37,804 nucleotides of DNA, from contig NZ_JAOCQE010000035.1 in NCBI RefSeq assembly GCF_025290915.1, forward strand, positions 1 through 37,804, written 5' to 3'. Made by a program: the position numbers and the translations under genes. The stretch comes from Streptomyces sp. 15-116A (GTDB lineage Bacteria > Actinomycetota > Actinomycetes > Streptomycetales > Streptomycetaceae). Below are positions 16,389-25,044 of the stretch, piece after piece (within the stretch, counting starts at the first letter, position 1; each line of letters starts with the position of its first letter). The notes under the pieces were generated by a model. It worked only from the letters and a program-made list of their open reading frames with translations, was not told the DNA's origin and searched no databases.

Positions 16389-16999
16389 CGCGCGGCCCCC
16401 TCACCGAGGGCGCGGTCGCCGATCATGCGCTCGACGTACTTGGCGATGACGTCCACCTCGAGGTTGACAAGGTCGCCGCTCTGCTTGATGCCGAGCGTGG
16501 TCAGGGCGAGCGTGGTGGGGATCAGGCTGACGGTGAAGAAGTCGGGTCCGGCGTCGACGACGGTGAGGCTGATGCCGTCGACGGTGATGGAGCCCTTCTC
16601 CACGACGTAGCGGGAGAGGTCCGCGGGGAGGGAGATCTTCACGAGCTCCCAGTTCTCGGACGGCTTGCGTTCGAGGATCTCGCCGGTGCCGTCGACGTGC
16701 CCCTGGACGATGTGGCCGCCGAGGCGGGCGCCGAGCGCCATGGGGCGTTCGAGGTTGACGCGGGAGCCGACGGCGAGCGCGCCGAGGCTGGAGCGGTGGA
16801 GGGTCTCGGCCATCACGTCGGCGGTGAACTCGTCGCCCTCGCGCTCGACGACGGTGAGGCAGACGCCGTTGACGGCGATGGAGTCTCCGTGCTTGGCGCC
16901 CTCGGTGACGACGGGGCCGCGCAGCCGGAAGCGACAGGCGTCGTCGAGGGTCTCGACGGCGGTGACCTCGCCCAGCTCTTCGACGATTCCGGTGAACAC
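16385..16999 (-). CDS. ribE: riboflavin synthase, alpha subunit type
   Basis: A 204-residue trimeric enzyme that dismutates two lumazines to riboflavin and 5-amino-6-ribitylaminouracil. The N-terminus (M/V)[11 protein letters not shown] is the family signature. Two similar barrels follow, seen in the paired stretches [16 protein letters not shown] (about residue 40) and [15 protein letters not shown] (about 135). The GTG start at 16999 has GGAGGA 9 bases upstream; the much longer upstream extension is not coding and contains the riboswitch. It is the first gene of the cluster, with a leader of about 150 bases after the riboswitch. This gene is called ribC in some Streptomyces annotation. Confidence 0.96.
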   Translation of the reverse strand: MFTGIVEELGEVTAVETLDDACRFRLRGPVVTEGAKHGDSIAVNGVCLTVVEREGDEFTADVMAETLHRSSLGALAVGSRVNLERPMALGARLGGHIVQGHVDGTGEILERKPSENWELVKISLPADLSRYVVEKGSITVDGISLTVVDAGPDFFTVSLIPTTLALTTLGIKQSGDLVNLEVDVIAKYVERMIGDRALGEGAAR

Positions 17000-17152
17000 T
17001 TCCCGGGTCCTCCTGCCTCTCGGGCACGGACTCCGGGGCTGTCGATGACGACAGAAGGTACGGGCAGGGACACCGGGAGCGACGCCGGACGACGGGTCGC
17101 CTCGACGGCGAACCGGTACGGCGGCGCGCATGGATGCCCGCCCGCCGCGCAC

Positions 17153-17270
17153 TGCCTCCCATCCGGACTTTAACCGTCGGTCCAGGAATTTCACCTGGTC
17201 AACCGGCCGCTGGAGGCGACCGGGTCGCGGACTGTAACCGCCGGTTCGGACTTTCACCGACCCCGGAGTG
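17153..17270 (-). promoter_or_regulatory. FMN riboswitch (RFN element)
   Basis: Read on the minus strand, the element opens with GGGGTCGGTGAAAGTCCG, continues AACCGGCGGTTACAGTCCGC, has a variable arm, then ACCAGGTGAAATTCCTGG, and closes GACGGTTAAAGTCCGGATGG. These are the conserved blocks of the RFN aptamer in order. It lies 154 bases upstream of ribE. FMN binding should lower rib expression; with GC-rich actinomycete leaders, control of translation or termination cannot be told apart here. Since all downstream genes to 12208 are closely spaced, the switch may also affect hisE and hisG. Confidence 0.95.
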
Positions 17271-17423
17271 CGCTGCTACTGGTACAGGGCCAGTGTGCCA
17301 CGCCCGGTCGCCGTCGATGCGGGCGAGGGGTGTGGAGTGGCTCACAGCCGGTGACACGCGACCTGCCGAGCGTGGCGGGCGCCCCAACTCCCCCGGCCCG
17401 GCGGACCCTTGAGTGCTCACCAG

Positions 17424-17467
17424 ATTGGTCCATACCTATTGACGCTGTGGTCTAGTCCTCTTAGGGT
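17424..17467 (+). promoter_or_regulatory. chitinase promoter with two DasR-like (dre) sites
   Basis: TTGACG (17439-17444), a 17-bp spacer and TAGGGT (17462-17467) form a good main-sigma promoter. Two 16-bp sites like the DasR element (consensus near ACTGGTCTAGACCACT) are present: ATTGGTCCATACCTAT at 17424-17439, touching the -35, and TGTGGTCTAGTCCTCT at 17446-17461, filling the spacer. DasR, the GntR-type N-acetylglucosamine regulator, would block RNA polymerase here. They also match the direct repeats long known at Streptomyces chitinase promoters. Confidence 0.8.
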
Positions 17468-17498
17468 CTGCGCCAACTTCCGTGGAGAGGAACCGACT

Positions 17499-19823
17499 GT
17501 GCCGTCCCCCTCACAGCCCGGGGCGAGACCCGCCCTGCTCGCCTCCGCCGCCGCCGTCGCGGGCCTGCTGCTCGCGGGCCTCCCGGCCACCGTCTCGCAC
17601 GCCGCCGACCAGGAGTCCTGTCGCCCCGACGGGCTCTACAAGACCGCCGGGGTCGACGTCCCCTACTGCTCCGTCTACGACGCGGACGGACGGGAGAAGA
17701 TGGGCGCCGACCACCAGCGCCGGGTGATCGGCTACTTCACCGGCTGGCGCACCGGAAAGGACGGGAAGCCCGCCTATCTCGCCTCCGACATCCCCTGGGA
17801 CAAGATCACCCATATCAACTACGCGTTCGCGCACGTCGACAAGGGCAACAAGCTCTCCGTCGGGCCGGACGGCGCGACCAACGCGGCGACGGGGATGACC
17901 TGGCCGGGCGTGGCCGGTGCGGAGATGGACCCGGCGCTGCCGTACAAGGGCCACTTCAACCTGCTGAGCAAGTTCAAGAAGCAGCACCCGGACGTCAAGA
18001 CGCTGATCTCCGTGGGCGGTTGGGCCGAGACCGGCGGCTACTTCGACGCCGACGGCACGCGTGTGAACTCCGGCGGCTTCTACTCGATGGCGACCAACGC
18101 CGACGGCTCGGTGAACCAGGCCGGCATCGACACCTTCGCCACCTCGGCGGTCGACTTCATCCGGAAGTACGGCTTCAACGGCGTCGACATCGACTACGAG
18201 TACCCGACGACGATGAAGGACGCGGGCAACCCGCTCGACTGGTCGCTGGCCAACGGCCGCCGGGCCGGGCTGGTCAAGGGCTACGCCGCCCTGATGAAGA
18301 CCCTGCGCGAGAAGCTGGACCGTGCGGGCGCGGCCGACGGCAAGCACTACCTGCTGACGGTGGCGGCGCCCTCCTCCGGCTATCTGCTGCGCGGCATGGA
18401 GACCTTCCAGGTCCAGAAGTACCTGGACTACGTCAACATCATGTCGTACGACCTGCACGGCGCCTGGAACGAGTACGTCGGCCCGAACGCCTCCCTCTTC
18501 GACGACGGCAAGGACGCCGAACTGGCCGCCGCGGGCGTCTACTCGACCTCCCAGTACGGCGGGATCGGCTACCTCAACACGGACTGGGCGTACCACTACT
18601 TCCGCGGCTCGATGCCCGCGGGCCGCATCAACATCGGGCTGCCGTACTACACGCGCGGCTTCAAGAACGTCACCGGCGGCACCGACGGGCTGTGGGGCAA
18701 GGCGCCCTCGACGAACTGCCCCGCCGGCTCCGGGCTGACCAAGTGCGGCGACGGCGCGAGCGGCATCGACAACCTGTGGCACGACCTGGACACCAACGGC
18801 AAGGAGTCGCCCGCGGGTTCGAACCCGATGTGGCACGCCAAGAACCTGGAGAAGGGCGTCGTCGGGGACTACGTGACCGACTACGGCTTCCCCGCCGGCA
18901 CCAGGCTGACCGGCACCTACGCCCGCAAGTACGACTCCACGCTGGTCGCGCCCTGGCTGTGGAACGCCGAGAAGAAGGTGTTCCTGTCCACCGAGGACGA
19001 GCAGTCGGTGAAGGCCAAGGCCGACTACGTGGTCGACCGGGGCATCGGCGGCACGATGGTGTGGGAGCTGGCCGGCGACTACGACTGGAACGCGGCCAAA
19101 GGGCAGTACGAGCCGGGCTCGACGCTGACGACCGCGATGTACGAGAAGTTCAAGTCGGCCTCGCCGTACGGCGCGAAGCGCGCCACGACCGATCTGCCGT
19201 CCGAAGCCCTGAAGATCGACGTCGAGTTCGGGCAGTTCCCGCTCGGTGACTCCAACTACCCGATCAGCCCCAAGCTGAAGATCACCAACAACACCTCGGC
19301 GACGCTGCCGGGCGGCACGGAGTTCCGGTTCGACTACGGGACGTCGGCACCCGGCAACGCCAAGGACCAGTCGGGCTTCGGTACGACGGTGATCCGCTCC
19401 GACCACACGGGCGGCAATGTGGGCGGCCTCAAGGGCGACTACCACCGGGTCTCGCTCAAGCTGCCGGCCTGGCAGTCGCTCGCGCCCGGCGCCTCGGTGG
19501 AGCTGGACTTCGTGTACTACCTGCCGGTGTCCACGCCCTCCAACTGGACGGTGACGTTCGGCGGGAAGACCTACGCCCTGGCCGGTGACCTGGCCCGCGG
19601 TTCGACCGTGGTCGAGCTGGGCGGGGGCACGCCGACCGACCCGCCGACCACGCCGCCGCCGGGAGACTGCACGGCCCCGGCCTGGAACGCTTCGACCGAG
19701 TACGGCGGAGGCAGCACCGTCTCCCACAAGGGCCGTACCTGGAAGGCCCAGTGGTGGACGAAGGGCGAGGAGCCGGGCACAACCGGGGAATGGGGGGTCT
19801 GGCGGGACCAGGGAGCCTGCTGA
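17499..19823 (+). CDS. secreted GH18 chitinase with C-terminal CBM5/12
   Basis: A 774-residue exported enzyme. A Sec signal peptide covers about residues 1-36 ([20 protein letters not shown], cleavage near SHA-A). The GH18 barrel spans about 72-570: [11 protein letters not shown], then [12 protein letters not shown] holding the catalytic Glu234 with Asp230 and Asp232, and later IMSYDLHG and [10 protein letters not shown] beta-sandwich of about 130 residues follows (602-720), which may help bind polymer. After a Thr/Pro linker, a CBM5/12-type chitin-binding domain ends the protein ([23 protein letters not shown]). The GTG start was chosen for the GGAGAGGA site 7 bases upstream and the clean signal peptide. 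It is monocistronic, with a DasR-type promoter and a terminator, and should cut chitin to chitooligosaccharides outside the cell. Confidence 0.95.
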   Translation: MPSPSQPGARPALLASAAAVAGLLLAGLPATVSHAADQESCRPDGLYKTAGVDVPYCSVYDADGREKMGADHQRRVIGYFTGWRTGKDGKPAYLASDIPWDKITHINYAFAHVDKGNKLSVGPDGATNAATGMTWPGVAGAEMDPALPYKGHFNLLSKFKKQHPDVKTLISVGGWAETGGYFDADGTRVNSGGFYSMATNADGSVNQAGIDTFATSAVDFIRKYGFNGVDIDYEYPTTMKDAGNPLDWSLANGRRAGLVKGYAALMKTLREKLDRAGAADGKHYLLTVAAPSSGYLLRGMETFQVQKYLDYVNIMSYDLHGAWNEYVGPNASLFDDGKDAELAAAGVYSTSQYGGIGYLNTDWAYHYFRGSMPAGRINIGLPYYTRGFKNVTGGTDGLWGKAPSTNCPAGSGLTKCGDGASGIDNLWHDLDTNGKESPAGSNPMWHAKNLEKGVVGDYVTDYGFPAGTRLTGTYARKYDSTLVAPWLWNAEKKVFLSTEDEQSVKAKADYVVDRGIGGTMVWELAGDYDWNAAKGQYEPGSTLTTAMYEKFKSASPYGAKRATTDLPSEALKIDVEFGQFPLGDSNYPISPKLKITNNTSATLPGGTEFRFDYGTSAPGNAKDQSGFGTTVIRSDHTGGNVGGLKGDYHRVSLKLPAWQSLAPGASVELDFVYYLPVSTPSNWTVTFGGKTYALAGDLARGSTVVELGGGTPTDPPTTPPPGDCTAPAWNASTEYGGGSTVSHKGRTWKAQWWTKGEEPGTTGEWGVWRDQGAC

Positions 19824-19847
19824 CCCTGGTCGCCCCCCTGCGAGACC

Positions 19848-19889
19848 GGCCCGGCGGCGGTGACGACGGCCCTTGCCCGCCGCCGGGCC
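19848..19889 (+). terminator. 13-bp hairpin after the chitinase gene
   Basis: GGCCCGGCGGCGG (19848-19860) pairs perfectly with CCGCCGCCGGGCC (19877-19889) around a 16-base loop, 24 bp after the stop codon. Confidence 0.7.
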
Positions 19890-19930
19890 TCACCACGTGA
19901 CGGTGATGGCTGTGTGTCAGGGTGTGAGCC

Positions 19931-20824
19931 ATGAGCATGACCAGTGCCACCGCCGACGAGTTCGAGACGCACCGCCCCCGTCTGTTCGGGCTGGCCTACC
20001 GCATGCTGGGCTCCGCGGACGAGGCCGAGGACGTCGTGCAGGACGCGTATCTGCGGTTCCGCGGCACGGACCGCGCGGGGATCGAGCACCCGGGTGCCTG
20101 GCTCGCCAAGGCCGTCACCAACCTGTGCCTCACCCGGCTGACCTCCGCCCGGGCCCGCCGCGAGCGCTACGTCGGGACCTGGCTGCCGGAGCCCGTGATC
20201 ACCTCGGACGGTTCGCTCGGGCCCGTGGAGTCGGCCGAGCAGCGCGACGCCGTGTCGATGGCGATGCTGGTGCTGCTGGAGCGCCTCACGCCGGTCGAGC
20301 GTGCGGTGTACGTCCTGCGGGAGGCGTTCGCGTACGCCCACCGGGACATCGCCGGGGTGCTGGACCGCTCCGAGGCCGACGTCCGTCAGCTGTACCGGCG
20401 GGCCGTGCGCAGGGTGGGTGAGGCCCGGAGCCGGTTCGAGGCGCCGCCCGAGCGGCAGGAGGAACTCGTCAGGTCGTTCCTCACGGCGGCGCGTGAAGGC
20501 GATCTCGCCGCTCTGGAGAAGATGCTCGCCGCCGACGCGGTCTGGTGGAGCGACGGCGGCGGCAAGGTCTCCACAGCCCGGCGGCCGGTCGAGGGCCGCG
20601 ACAAGGTGGCCCGGCTGGTCGCGGGCGGGACCCGGAAGTTCGCCTCGCATCTGGACTTCACGGTCGTCGAGGTCAACGGCACGGCCGGGCTGGCCGCCTG
20701 GGCCGATGGCACGCTCATGGGCGTGGCTGCGTTCGCGGTGAGCGGCGGCCGGATCTCCCACGTGCAGGTCGTGATGAACCCGGAGAAGCTGGAATTCGTG
20801 CGAGGTCAGCTGGCGCGGGTGTAG
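19931..20824 (+). CDS. ECF41-type sigma factor with fused SnoaL-like domain
   Basis: A 297-residue sigma factor. Sigma-2 region about 10-75 (PRLFGLAYRMLGSADEAEDV) and sigma-4 region about 108-168 (LTPVERAVYVLREAFAYAHR; helix-turn-helix around EADVRQLYRRAVRRV), joined by a linker with WLPEP (84-88). The C-terminal third (175-290) is a SnoaL/NTF2-like domain with DGGGK (208-212) and NPEKL (283-287). WLPEP, DGGGK and NP-D/E-KL are the published marks of group ECF41, in which the extra domain controls activity instead of an anti-sigma factor. The gene just downstream encodes an NAD(P)-binding epimerase-like protein, the usual type of ECF41 partner. The start at 19931 is followed by a second ATG at codon 3. 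Confidence 0.95.
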   Translation: MSMTSATADEFETHRPRLFGLAYRMLGSADEAEDVVQDAYLRFRGTDRAGIEHPGAWLAKAVTNLCLTRLTSARARRERYVGTWLPEPVITSDGSLGPVESAEQRDAVSMAMLVLLERLTPVERAVYVLREAFAYAHRDIAGVLDRSEADVRQLYRRAVRRVGEARSRFEAPPERQEELVRSFLTAAREGDLAALEKMLAADAVWWSDGGGKVSTARRPVEGRDKVARLVAGGTRKFASHLDFTVVEVNGTAGLAAWADGTLMGVAAFAVSGGRISHVQVVMNPEKLEFVRGQLARV

Positions 20825-20842
20825 GCCCCTTTCCCGGAGAGG

Positions 20843-20870
20843 TGTCACAAACGGGGGTGGCTGTCCGGTC
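20843..20870 (+). promoter_or_regulatory. ECF41-like promoter of the epimerase-like gene
   Basis: TGTCACA (20843-20849), a 16-bp gap, then CGGTC (20866-20870). The published ECF41 target promoter has TGTCACA at -35 and CGTC at -10, so the -35 is exact and the -10 is close. It lies 19 bp after the sigma gene stop and 60 bp before the next start. Confidence 0.6.
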
Positions 20871-20929
20871 CCAGCTGGCACGGGGTGCTCCGCCGGGGAG
20901 TGCCCAGCGTCCGAAGGGACTGAACAGCG

Positions 20930-21688
20930 ATGACCACGATCCTGGTGACCGGCGGTACCGGAACGCTCGGGCGGCATGTGACCGAGCGGCTGCGGGCGGG
21001 CGGGCACGAGGTGCGGGTGCTCAGCCGGCACTCCCAGCCGTACGCCGTCGATCTGCGCGAGGGCGGCAGCGCGCTGGACGCGGCCGTGACCGGGGTGGAC
21101 ACGATCGTGCACTGCGCGACCACGCCGCGCGGCGACGAGCAGGCGGCGCGGAATCTGATCGCCGCGGCGCGGCGGGCCGGGGTGACGCACTTCGTGTACA
21201 TCTCGATCGTCGGCGTCGACCGCGTGCCGTTTCCCTACTACAAGGTCAAGCTCGCGGTGGAGCGGCTGGTCGAGGAGTCGGGGCTGGGCTGGACGATCCT
21301 GCGCACGACGCAGTTCCACGACCTGCTGGTCAAGATGTTCCAGGGCGTGTCGAAGCCGCCGGTGATGCTGCTCCCGGCCCGGGTGAAGGACCAGCCGATC
21401 GAGGTCACCGAGGTCGCCGAGCGGCTGGCCGAGCTGGCCCAGGGTGCGCCCGCGGGGCGCGTCGACGACATGGGCGGTCCGGAGGTGCGCACGTTCGAGT
21501 CGCTGGCCCGGTCGTATCTGCGGGCCACGGGGCGTCGCCGGCCGGTGGTGAAGGTCCCGTTGGGCGGCGCGGCGTACCGGGCCTTCCGCGCCGGGGGCCA
21601 TCTGGCTCCGGAGCACGCGGTGGGCAAGGGGACGTTCGAGGACTTCCTCGCGGCGCGTGCGGGGAAGGGCGGCGGGCGAGCGGGCTAG
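20930..21688 (+). CDS. NAD(P)-binding SDR (NmrA/epimerase-like) protein
   Basis: A 252-residue atypical short-chain dehydrogenase. The nucleotide-binding loop VTGGTGTLGRHV lies at residues 5-16, and HFVYISIVGVDRVPFPYYKV gives the active-site region with a YxxxK-like Tyr-Lys pair. Proteins of this type bind NAD(P)H and act on small molecules or serve as redox sensors. It is the epimerase-type partner commonly encoded beside ECF41 sigma factors, and has an ECF41-like promoter. Its stop codon TAG sits at the left boundary of a MITE: TA is the target duplication and G the first base of the element. Removing the element would leave the stop as TAA at the same codon, so the protein is not truncated. 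Confidence 0.9.
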   Translation: MTTILVTGGTGTLGRHVTERLRAGGHEVRVLSRHSQPYAVDLREGGSALDAAVTGVDTIVHCATTPRGDEQAARNLIAAARRAGVTHFVYISIVGVDRVPFPYYKVKLAVERLVEESGLGWTILRTTQFHDLLVKMFQGVSKPPVMLLPARVKDQPIEVTEVAERLAELAQGAPAGRVDDMGGPEVRTFESLARSYLRATGRRRPVVKVPLGGAAYRAFRAGGHLAPEHAVGKGTFEDFLAARAGKGGGRAG

Positions 21689-21896
21689 GCCCTGTCGTCA
21701 AATTCCCGCCTGCCTGGCGACGCCATGCACGCTCCCCCACTGCCTTAAGGGCGTGGGAGGTGCCCCCACTCGCCGCACCGGGCGCCGACCACGTACAACC
21801 AGTACGCCGGTCGACGCCCGGCACGCCGAGAGCACGCACCTGACGCCGCCAGGCCCGCCCTCCGGGCGGACGACGGGAATGTGACGACAGGGCCTA
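21686..21896. mobile_element. 207-bp MITE with TA target duplication
   Basis: The core runs from 21688 to 21894. Its ends are 21-bp inverted repeats beginning GGCCCTGTCGTCA, with one mismatch, flanked on each side by TA (21686-21687 and 21895-21896). Inside, CCGGGCGCCGACC (21778-21790) and GGTCGACGCCCGG (21809-21821) form an imperfect internal dyad. There is no transposase frame. It is a non-autonomous element; mobilisation by an IS whose target is TA (for example of the IS5-superfamily IS427 group or IS630 type) is inference. It separates two convergent genes and touches both stop codons. Confidence 0.85.
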
Positions 21897-23168
21897 ACGC
21901 GCGCCGAACAGCTCGTCCTGGGCCTGGTCGCGGGCGGTCAGCAGTGCTCCCCTGAGCACGGCCGCCCCGCCCAGGGCACTGGGCCGCACCTCGGTCGGCA
22001 GCGGCGACATCCGCACCAGCCGCTCCCGCACCCGCCGGGCGAGCGCCTCTCCCCCGGCCTGCCCGACCTCCCCGCCGAGCACGACACACCCCGGGTCCAG
22101 CAGAGCCACGACGGACGCGACCCCGACGACGACACGATCGGCGAGGTCGTCGAGGAAACGGCCGGCGACGACGGACGCGGGATCCGCGGACTCGGCGGAC
22201 TCGGCGGCTGATGCCTGCCCGGGTGACGATGCCTCCCCGGACGACGCCTCTCCGACCGCCCCCTTCCCGGCCAGCGCCCGCACCGCCGCCCGTACCGCTC
22301 CCGCCGCCTCGGGATCCGCCCCCGGGTCCGGCCGCACCCCGTGTTCCGCCGCCAGCTCCGCCACCGCCGGTGCTCCCGCCAAGGAGTGGAAGCCGCCCGT
22401 GCAGTCCGTGGCCGACGGGAGGCCGGACGTACCGGGGACCGGGAGGAAGCCGATCTCGCCGGTGCCGCCGGAGGTGCCCCGGCGCAGGGTGCCGTCCAGG
22501 ATCACGGCCGCCCCCGTGCCGTGGCCGAGCCACAACAGCACGAAGGTGTCACGGTCGCGGGCGGCGCCGTCGCGCTGTTCGGCCAGGGCGGCGAGGTTGG
22601 TCTCGTTCTCCACGCTGACGCGGGCCTCGGGCAGGCGTTCCTGAAGGGCGGCCACCAGCCGGCGGTGCCAGGCGGGCAGGGCACCGGAGTCCCGCAGCTC
22701 GCCGGTCGCGGGGTCGATCAGACCCGGCGCGCCGATGCCCACGGTGTGCAGCCGGTCCGCGCCGGCCTCCTTCAGCGCCCGCTCGACCAGCGCCACCGCC
22801 TGCTCCACCGCCGGTCCCGTCCCGGCGTCCCCGGTGATCGGCACGGATGCCTCGGCGAGCACCTCGCCGACCAGGTCGGAGACGACCACGGCGACACCCT
22901 CGGTGCGTACGTCGAGCGCGGCCAGATGTGCCCGGCCGGCGACGATCCCGTACAGCTTGGCGTTGGGCCCGCGCCGCTGCTCCCCCGCCTCTCCGACGAC
23001 CGCGATGAGTCCGGCGGCGCTGAGGCGCTCGACCAGGTCCGCGACGGTCGGCCGGGACAGTCCTGTGAGCTGCTTCAGCTGGGCTGCCGTCAGCGGGCCC
23101 CGCTGCTGGAGCAGGCCCAGCGCGAGCCGGTCGTTGATGGCTCGGGCGGTGCTGGGGGATGCGGGCAT
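21894..23168 (-). CDS. ROK family transcriptional regulator
   Basis: A 424-residue protein. An N-terminal winged helix (about 8-65; TAAQLKQLTGLSRPTVADLV) is followed by a ROK sugar-kinase-like domain (about 80-420) with HTVGIGAPGLIDP, VENETNLAALAEQRDG and GHGTGAAVILDG. The usual ROK zinc cluster (C-x-C-G-x-x-G-C) is not present; only one cysteine (TDCTGG) remains there. A low-complexity Ala/Ser/Glu insert lies at about 310-335. Such proteins are sugar-responsive repressors. It is divergent from an MFS transporter gene, with a near-perfect inverted repeat between them. The stop TAG lies at the right boundary of the MITE and would also be TAG without the element. Confidence 0.92.
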   Translation of the reverse strand: MPASPSTARAINDRLALGLLQQRGPLTAAQLKQLTGLSRPTVADLVERLSAAGLIAVVGEAGEQRRGPNAKLYGIVAGRAHLAALDVRTEGVAVVVSDLVGEVLAEASVPITGDAGTGPAVEQAVALVERALKEAGADRLHTVGIGAPGLIDPATGELRDSGALPAWHRRLVAALQERLPEARVSVENETNLAALAEQRDGAARDRDTFVLLWLGHGTGAAVILDGTLRRGTSGGTGEIGFLPVPGTSGLPSATDCTGGFHSLAGAPAVAELAAEHGVRPDPGADPEAAGAVRAAVRALAGKGAVGEASSGEASSPGQASAAESAESADPASVVAGRFLDDLADRVVVGVASVVALLDPGCVVLGGEVGQAGGEALARRVRERLVRMSPLPTEVRPSALGGAAVLRGALLTARDQAQDELFGAR

Positions 23169-23196
23169 GCCGGGATCCTAGCCGTAAAGCCCTTAT

Positions 23197-23219
23197 CTTT
23201 CAGGCAGGGTTCCTGATAG
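23197..23219. promoter_or_regulatory. probable ROK operator between divergent genes
   Basis: CTTTCAGG (23197-23204) and CCTGATAG (23212-23219) are inverted repeats with one mismatch and a 7-bp spacer, 29 bp upstream of the ROK start and 67 bp before the MFS start. AT-rich operators with this look are common for ROK repressors. Confidence 0.55.
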
Positions 23220-23285
23220 TTTACGGCGGCGCCGTGCCCATGGACGGCGGCGCCTGGGAGACGGACGGCCGGGAGGGGCGGGACG

Positions 23286-24497
23286 ATGGGGACGGGCACA
23301 GGGGTCCACGATCAGCGCGAGGTGAGGCGGGCGCGGTACGCCGTGGCCGCCGTGTTCGCCGTGCACGGCGCGGTGACCGGCTCGTTCGCCACCCGCGTCC
23401 CGTGGATCCAGGATCATGCCGGGGTGAGCGCCGGGCAGCTGGGCCTCGCCCTCGCCTTCCCCGCGATCGGCGCCTCCCTCGCGATGCCACTGGCCGGGAG
23501 CATCAGCCACCGTTTCGGCGCCCGCAACGCGCTGCGCGGACTGATCGCCCTGTGGACGCTGGCGCTGGTCCTGCCGTCCCTCGCGCCGAACATGCTCACG
23601 CTGTGCCTCGCCCTGTTCGTCTACGGCGCCACCGCGGGCATGTCGGACGTGGCGATGAACGCCCTCGGCGTGGAGGTGGAGAACCGCCTCGACAAGTCGA
23701 TCATGTCGGGGCTGCACGGCATGTGGAGCGCGGGCGCCCTGATCGGCTCGGCGGCCGGTACGCTCGCCGCGCATCTCGGCGCGGACGCCCGGCTGCATCA
23801 CGCACTGGCCGCGGCCGTACTGACCGTGGTGGGTGTCGCCGTGTGCGCCTGGGTGCTGGATCTGCAGCCCGCGGCGGACGAGGAGCCGCCGCCGCGGTTC
23901 GCGCTGCCGCCCCGCTCGGCGCTGCTGATCGGCGCGATCGGGTTCTGCGCGGTGTTCGCGGAGGGCGCGAGCCTGGACTGGTCGGCGGTCTATCTGCGCG
24001 ACCAGTTGGAGACGTCGGCGGGTCTCGCCGCCGCCTGCACCACCGGTTTCACACTCACCATGGCGATCGCCCGGATCGCCGGGGACCGTGTGGTCGACCG
24101 CTACGGCGCCGTGCGCACGGTCCGCGCGAGCGGCTTCGTGGCCGTCGCCGGCGGGCTGCTGATCGTCCTCGCGGAGCACCCGGCGATGGCCATGACCGGC
24201 TTTGCCCTGATGGGTCTGGGCATCGCGGTGGTCGTGCCGCTGTGCTTCGCCGCGGCCGGCCGCAGCGGCTCCCATCCGAGCCTGGCGATCGCCGGTGTCG
24301 CGACCATCACCTACACCTCCGGGCTGATCGCCCCGAGCGCCATCGGCCTGCTGGCCCAGGCGACCAGCCTGATGGTGTCGTTCGTCCTGGTCACGGTGCT
24401 GTCGTGCGGCCTCGCCGGGTTCGCGAACGTGCTGCGCGCGGGCGACCGCACGACTGTCACGCGCCCGGACGCAGCAGTTCCCGAGCCGCGGCCCTGA
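23286..24497 (+). CDS. MFS transporter (probable sugar or metabolite)
   Basis: A 403-residue membrane protein with about 12 helices. It begins at ATG 23286 after GGGAGGGGCGGGACG. Typical major-facilitator traits include VHGAVTGSFATRVPWIQDHA at helix 1, the loop ISHRFGARNALRG between helices 2 and 3, and the matching loop VDRYGAVRTVRASG in the second half. The substrate cannot be told. Being divergent from a ROK regulator suggests a carbohydrate or carbohydrate-derived compound, or export of one. Its last 41 bases overlap the convergent thioesterase gene. Confidence 0.92.
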   Translation: MGTGTGVHDQREVRRARYAVAAVFAVHGAVTGSFATRVPWIQDHAGVSAGQLGLALAFPAIGASLAMPLAGSISHRFGARNALRGLIALWTLALVLPSLAPNMLTLCLALFVYGATAGMSDVAMNALGVEVENRLDKSIMSGLHGMWSAGALIGSAAGTLAAHLGADARLHHALAAAVLTVVGVAVCAWVLDLQPAADEEPPPRFALPPRSALLIGAIGFCAVFAEGASLDWSAVYLRDQLETSAGLAAACTTGFTLTMAIARIAGDRVVDRYGAVRTVRASGFVAVAGGLLIVLAEHPAMAMTGFALMGLGIAVVVPLCFAAAGRSGSHPSLAIAGVATITYTSGLIAPSAIGLLAQATSLMVSFVLVTVLSCGLAGFANVLRAGDRTTVTRPDAAVPEPRP

Positions 24498-24915
24498 AGG
24501 TGTCGCTCCAGGGTGCCGGGCGCAGCGTCCCGGCGTCCAGGCGCACCAGGACCCGGCTGCCCCGGGCGTAGGTCAGCGTCCCGTCCGCCGAGCAGAAGCG
24601 GAAGCCGTAGGTGAGGCCGGTGGTGCCGAGCCGGTCCAGCCACAGGTGGACGGCGTAGTCGCCGGTGCGGGTGACCGGAGCCTCGTAGCTGATCCGCAGC
24701 TCCCTGACCGCGTTGCAGGCGTCACCGGCGGCGGCCCAGTCGCCCTCGAAGCGGATGCCGTTCTCCTGCCACAGCTCGGTCCAGGCCCGCTCGACGAGCA
24801 GCGGGTAGCGGGCGTTGTGCAGCAGGCCGAGCGCGTCGAGGTCGTCGAAGTGGACGGTGACGGGGATCAGCCGGCCGTGGGAGAGAAGGGGAGCGGGCGG
24901 GGCTTCGGCGGTCAC
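24457..24915 (-). CDS. acyl-CoA thioesterase, hotdog fold
   Basis: A 152-residue protein beginning (M/V)TAEAPPAPLLSHGRLIPV. The 4-hydroxybenzoyl-CoA thioesterase-like core shows FDDLDALGLLHNARYPLLVE, then RAWTELW: the Asp before the LGLLHNARY helix is the usual active-site position, and the later stretch RISYEAPVTRTGDYAV is typical. Such enzymes hydrolyse small acyl-CoA thioesters in the cytoplasm as dimers or tetramers. The GTG start at 24915 has AGGAGA 9 bases upstream; an in-frame ATG at 24960 lacks a site. Its 3' end overlaps the MFS gene on the other strand by 41 bases. Confidence 0.9.
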   Translation of the reverse strand: MTAEAPPAPLLSHGRLIPVTVHFDDLDALGLLHNARYPLLVERAWTELWQENGIRFEGDWAAAGDACNAVRELRISYEAPVTRTGDYAVHLWLDRLGTTGLTYGFRFCSADGTLTYARGSRVLVRLDAGTLRPAPWSDTFRAAARELLRPGA

Positions 24916-25044
24916 GGGTGGGTCTCCTGGAATGGGCCTTGCGGTGGAACGTTCAACCATCCCATCCTAAGCAGGCGCTCAGCACCCTTCGGGACCAGGG
25001 ACAATGGTCGGCGGCCACTGCCCGCACGACGAAAGCGACCCCTC

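Noticed and set aside
17000..17257. Upstream extension of riboflavin synthase through the riboswitch region
   Set aside because: The GTG at 16999 has an ideal ribosome binding site and gives the exact family N-terminus; the extension reads the aptamer as protein.
21688..21894. Degenerate transposase gene inside the MITE
   Set aside because: At 207 bp with internal dyads there is no residual transposase motif in any frame.
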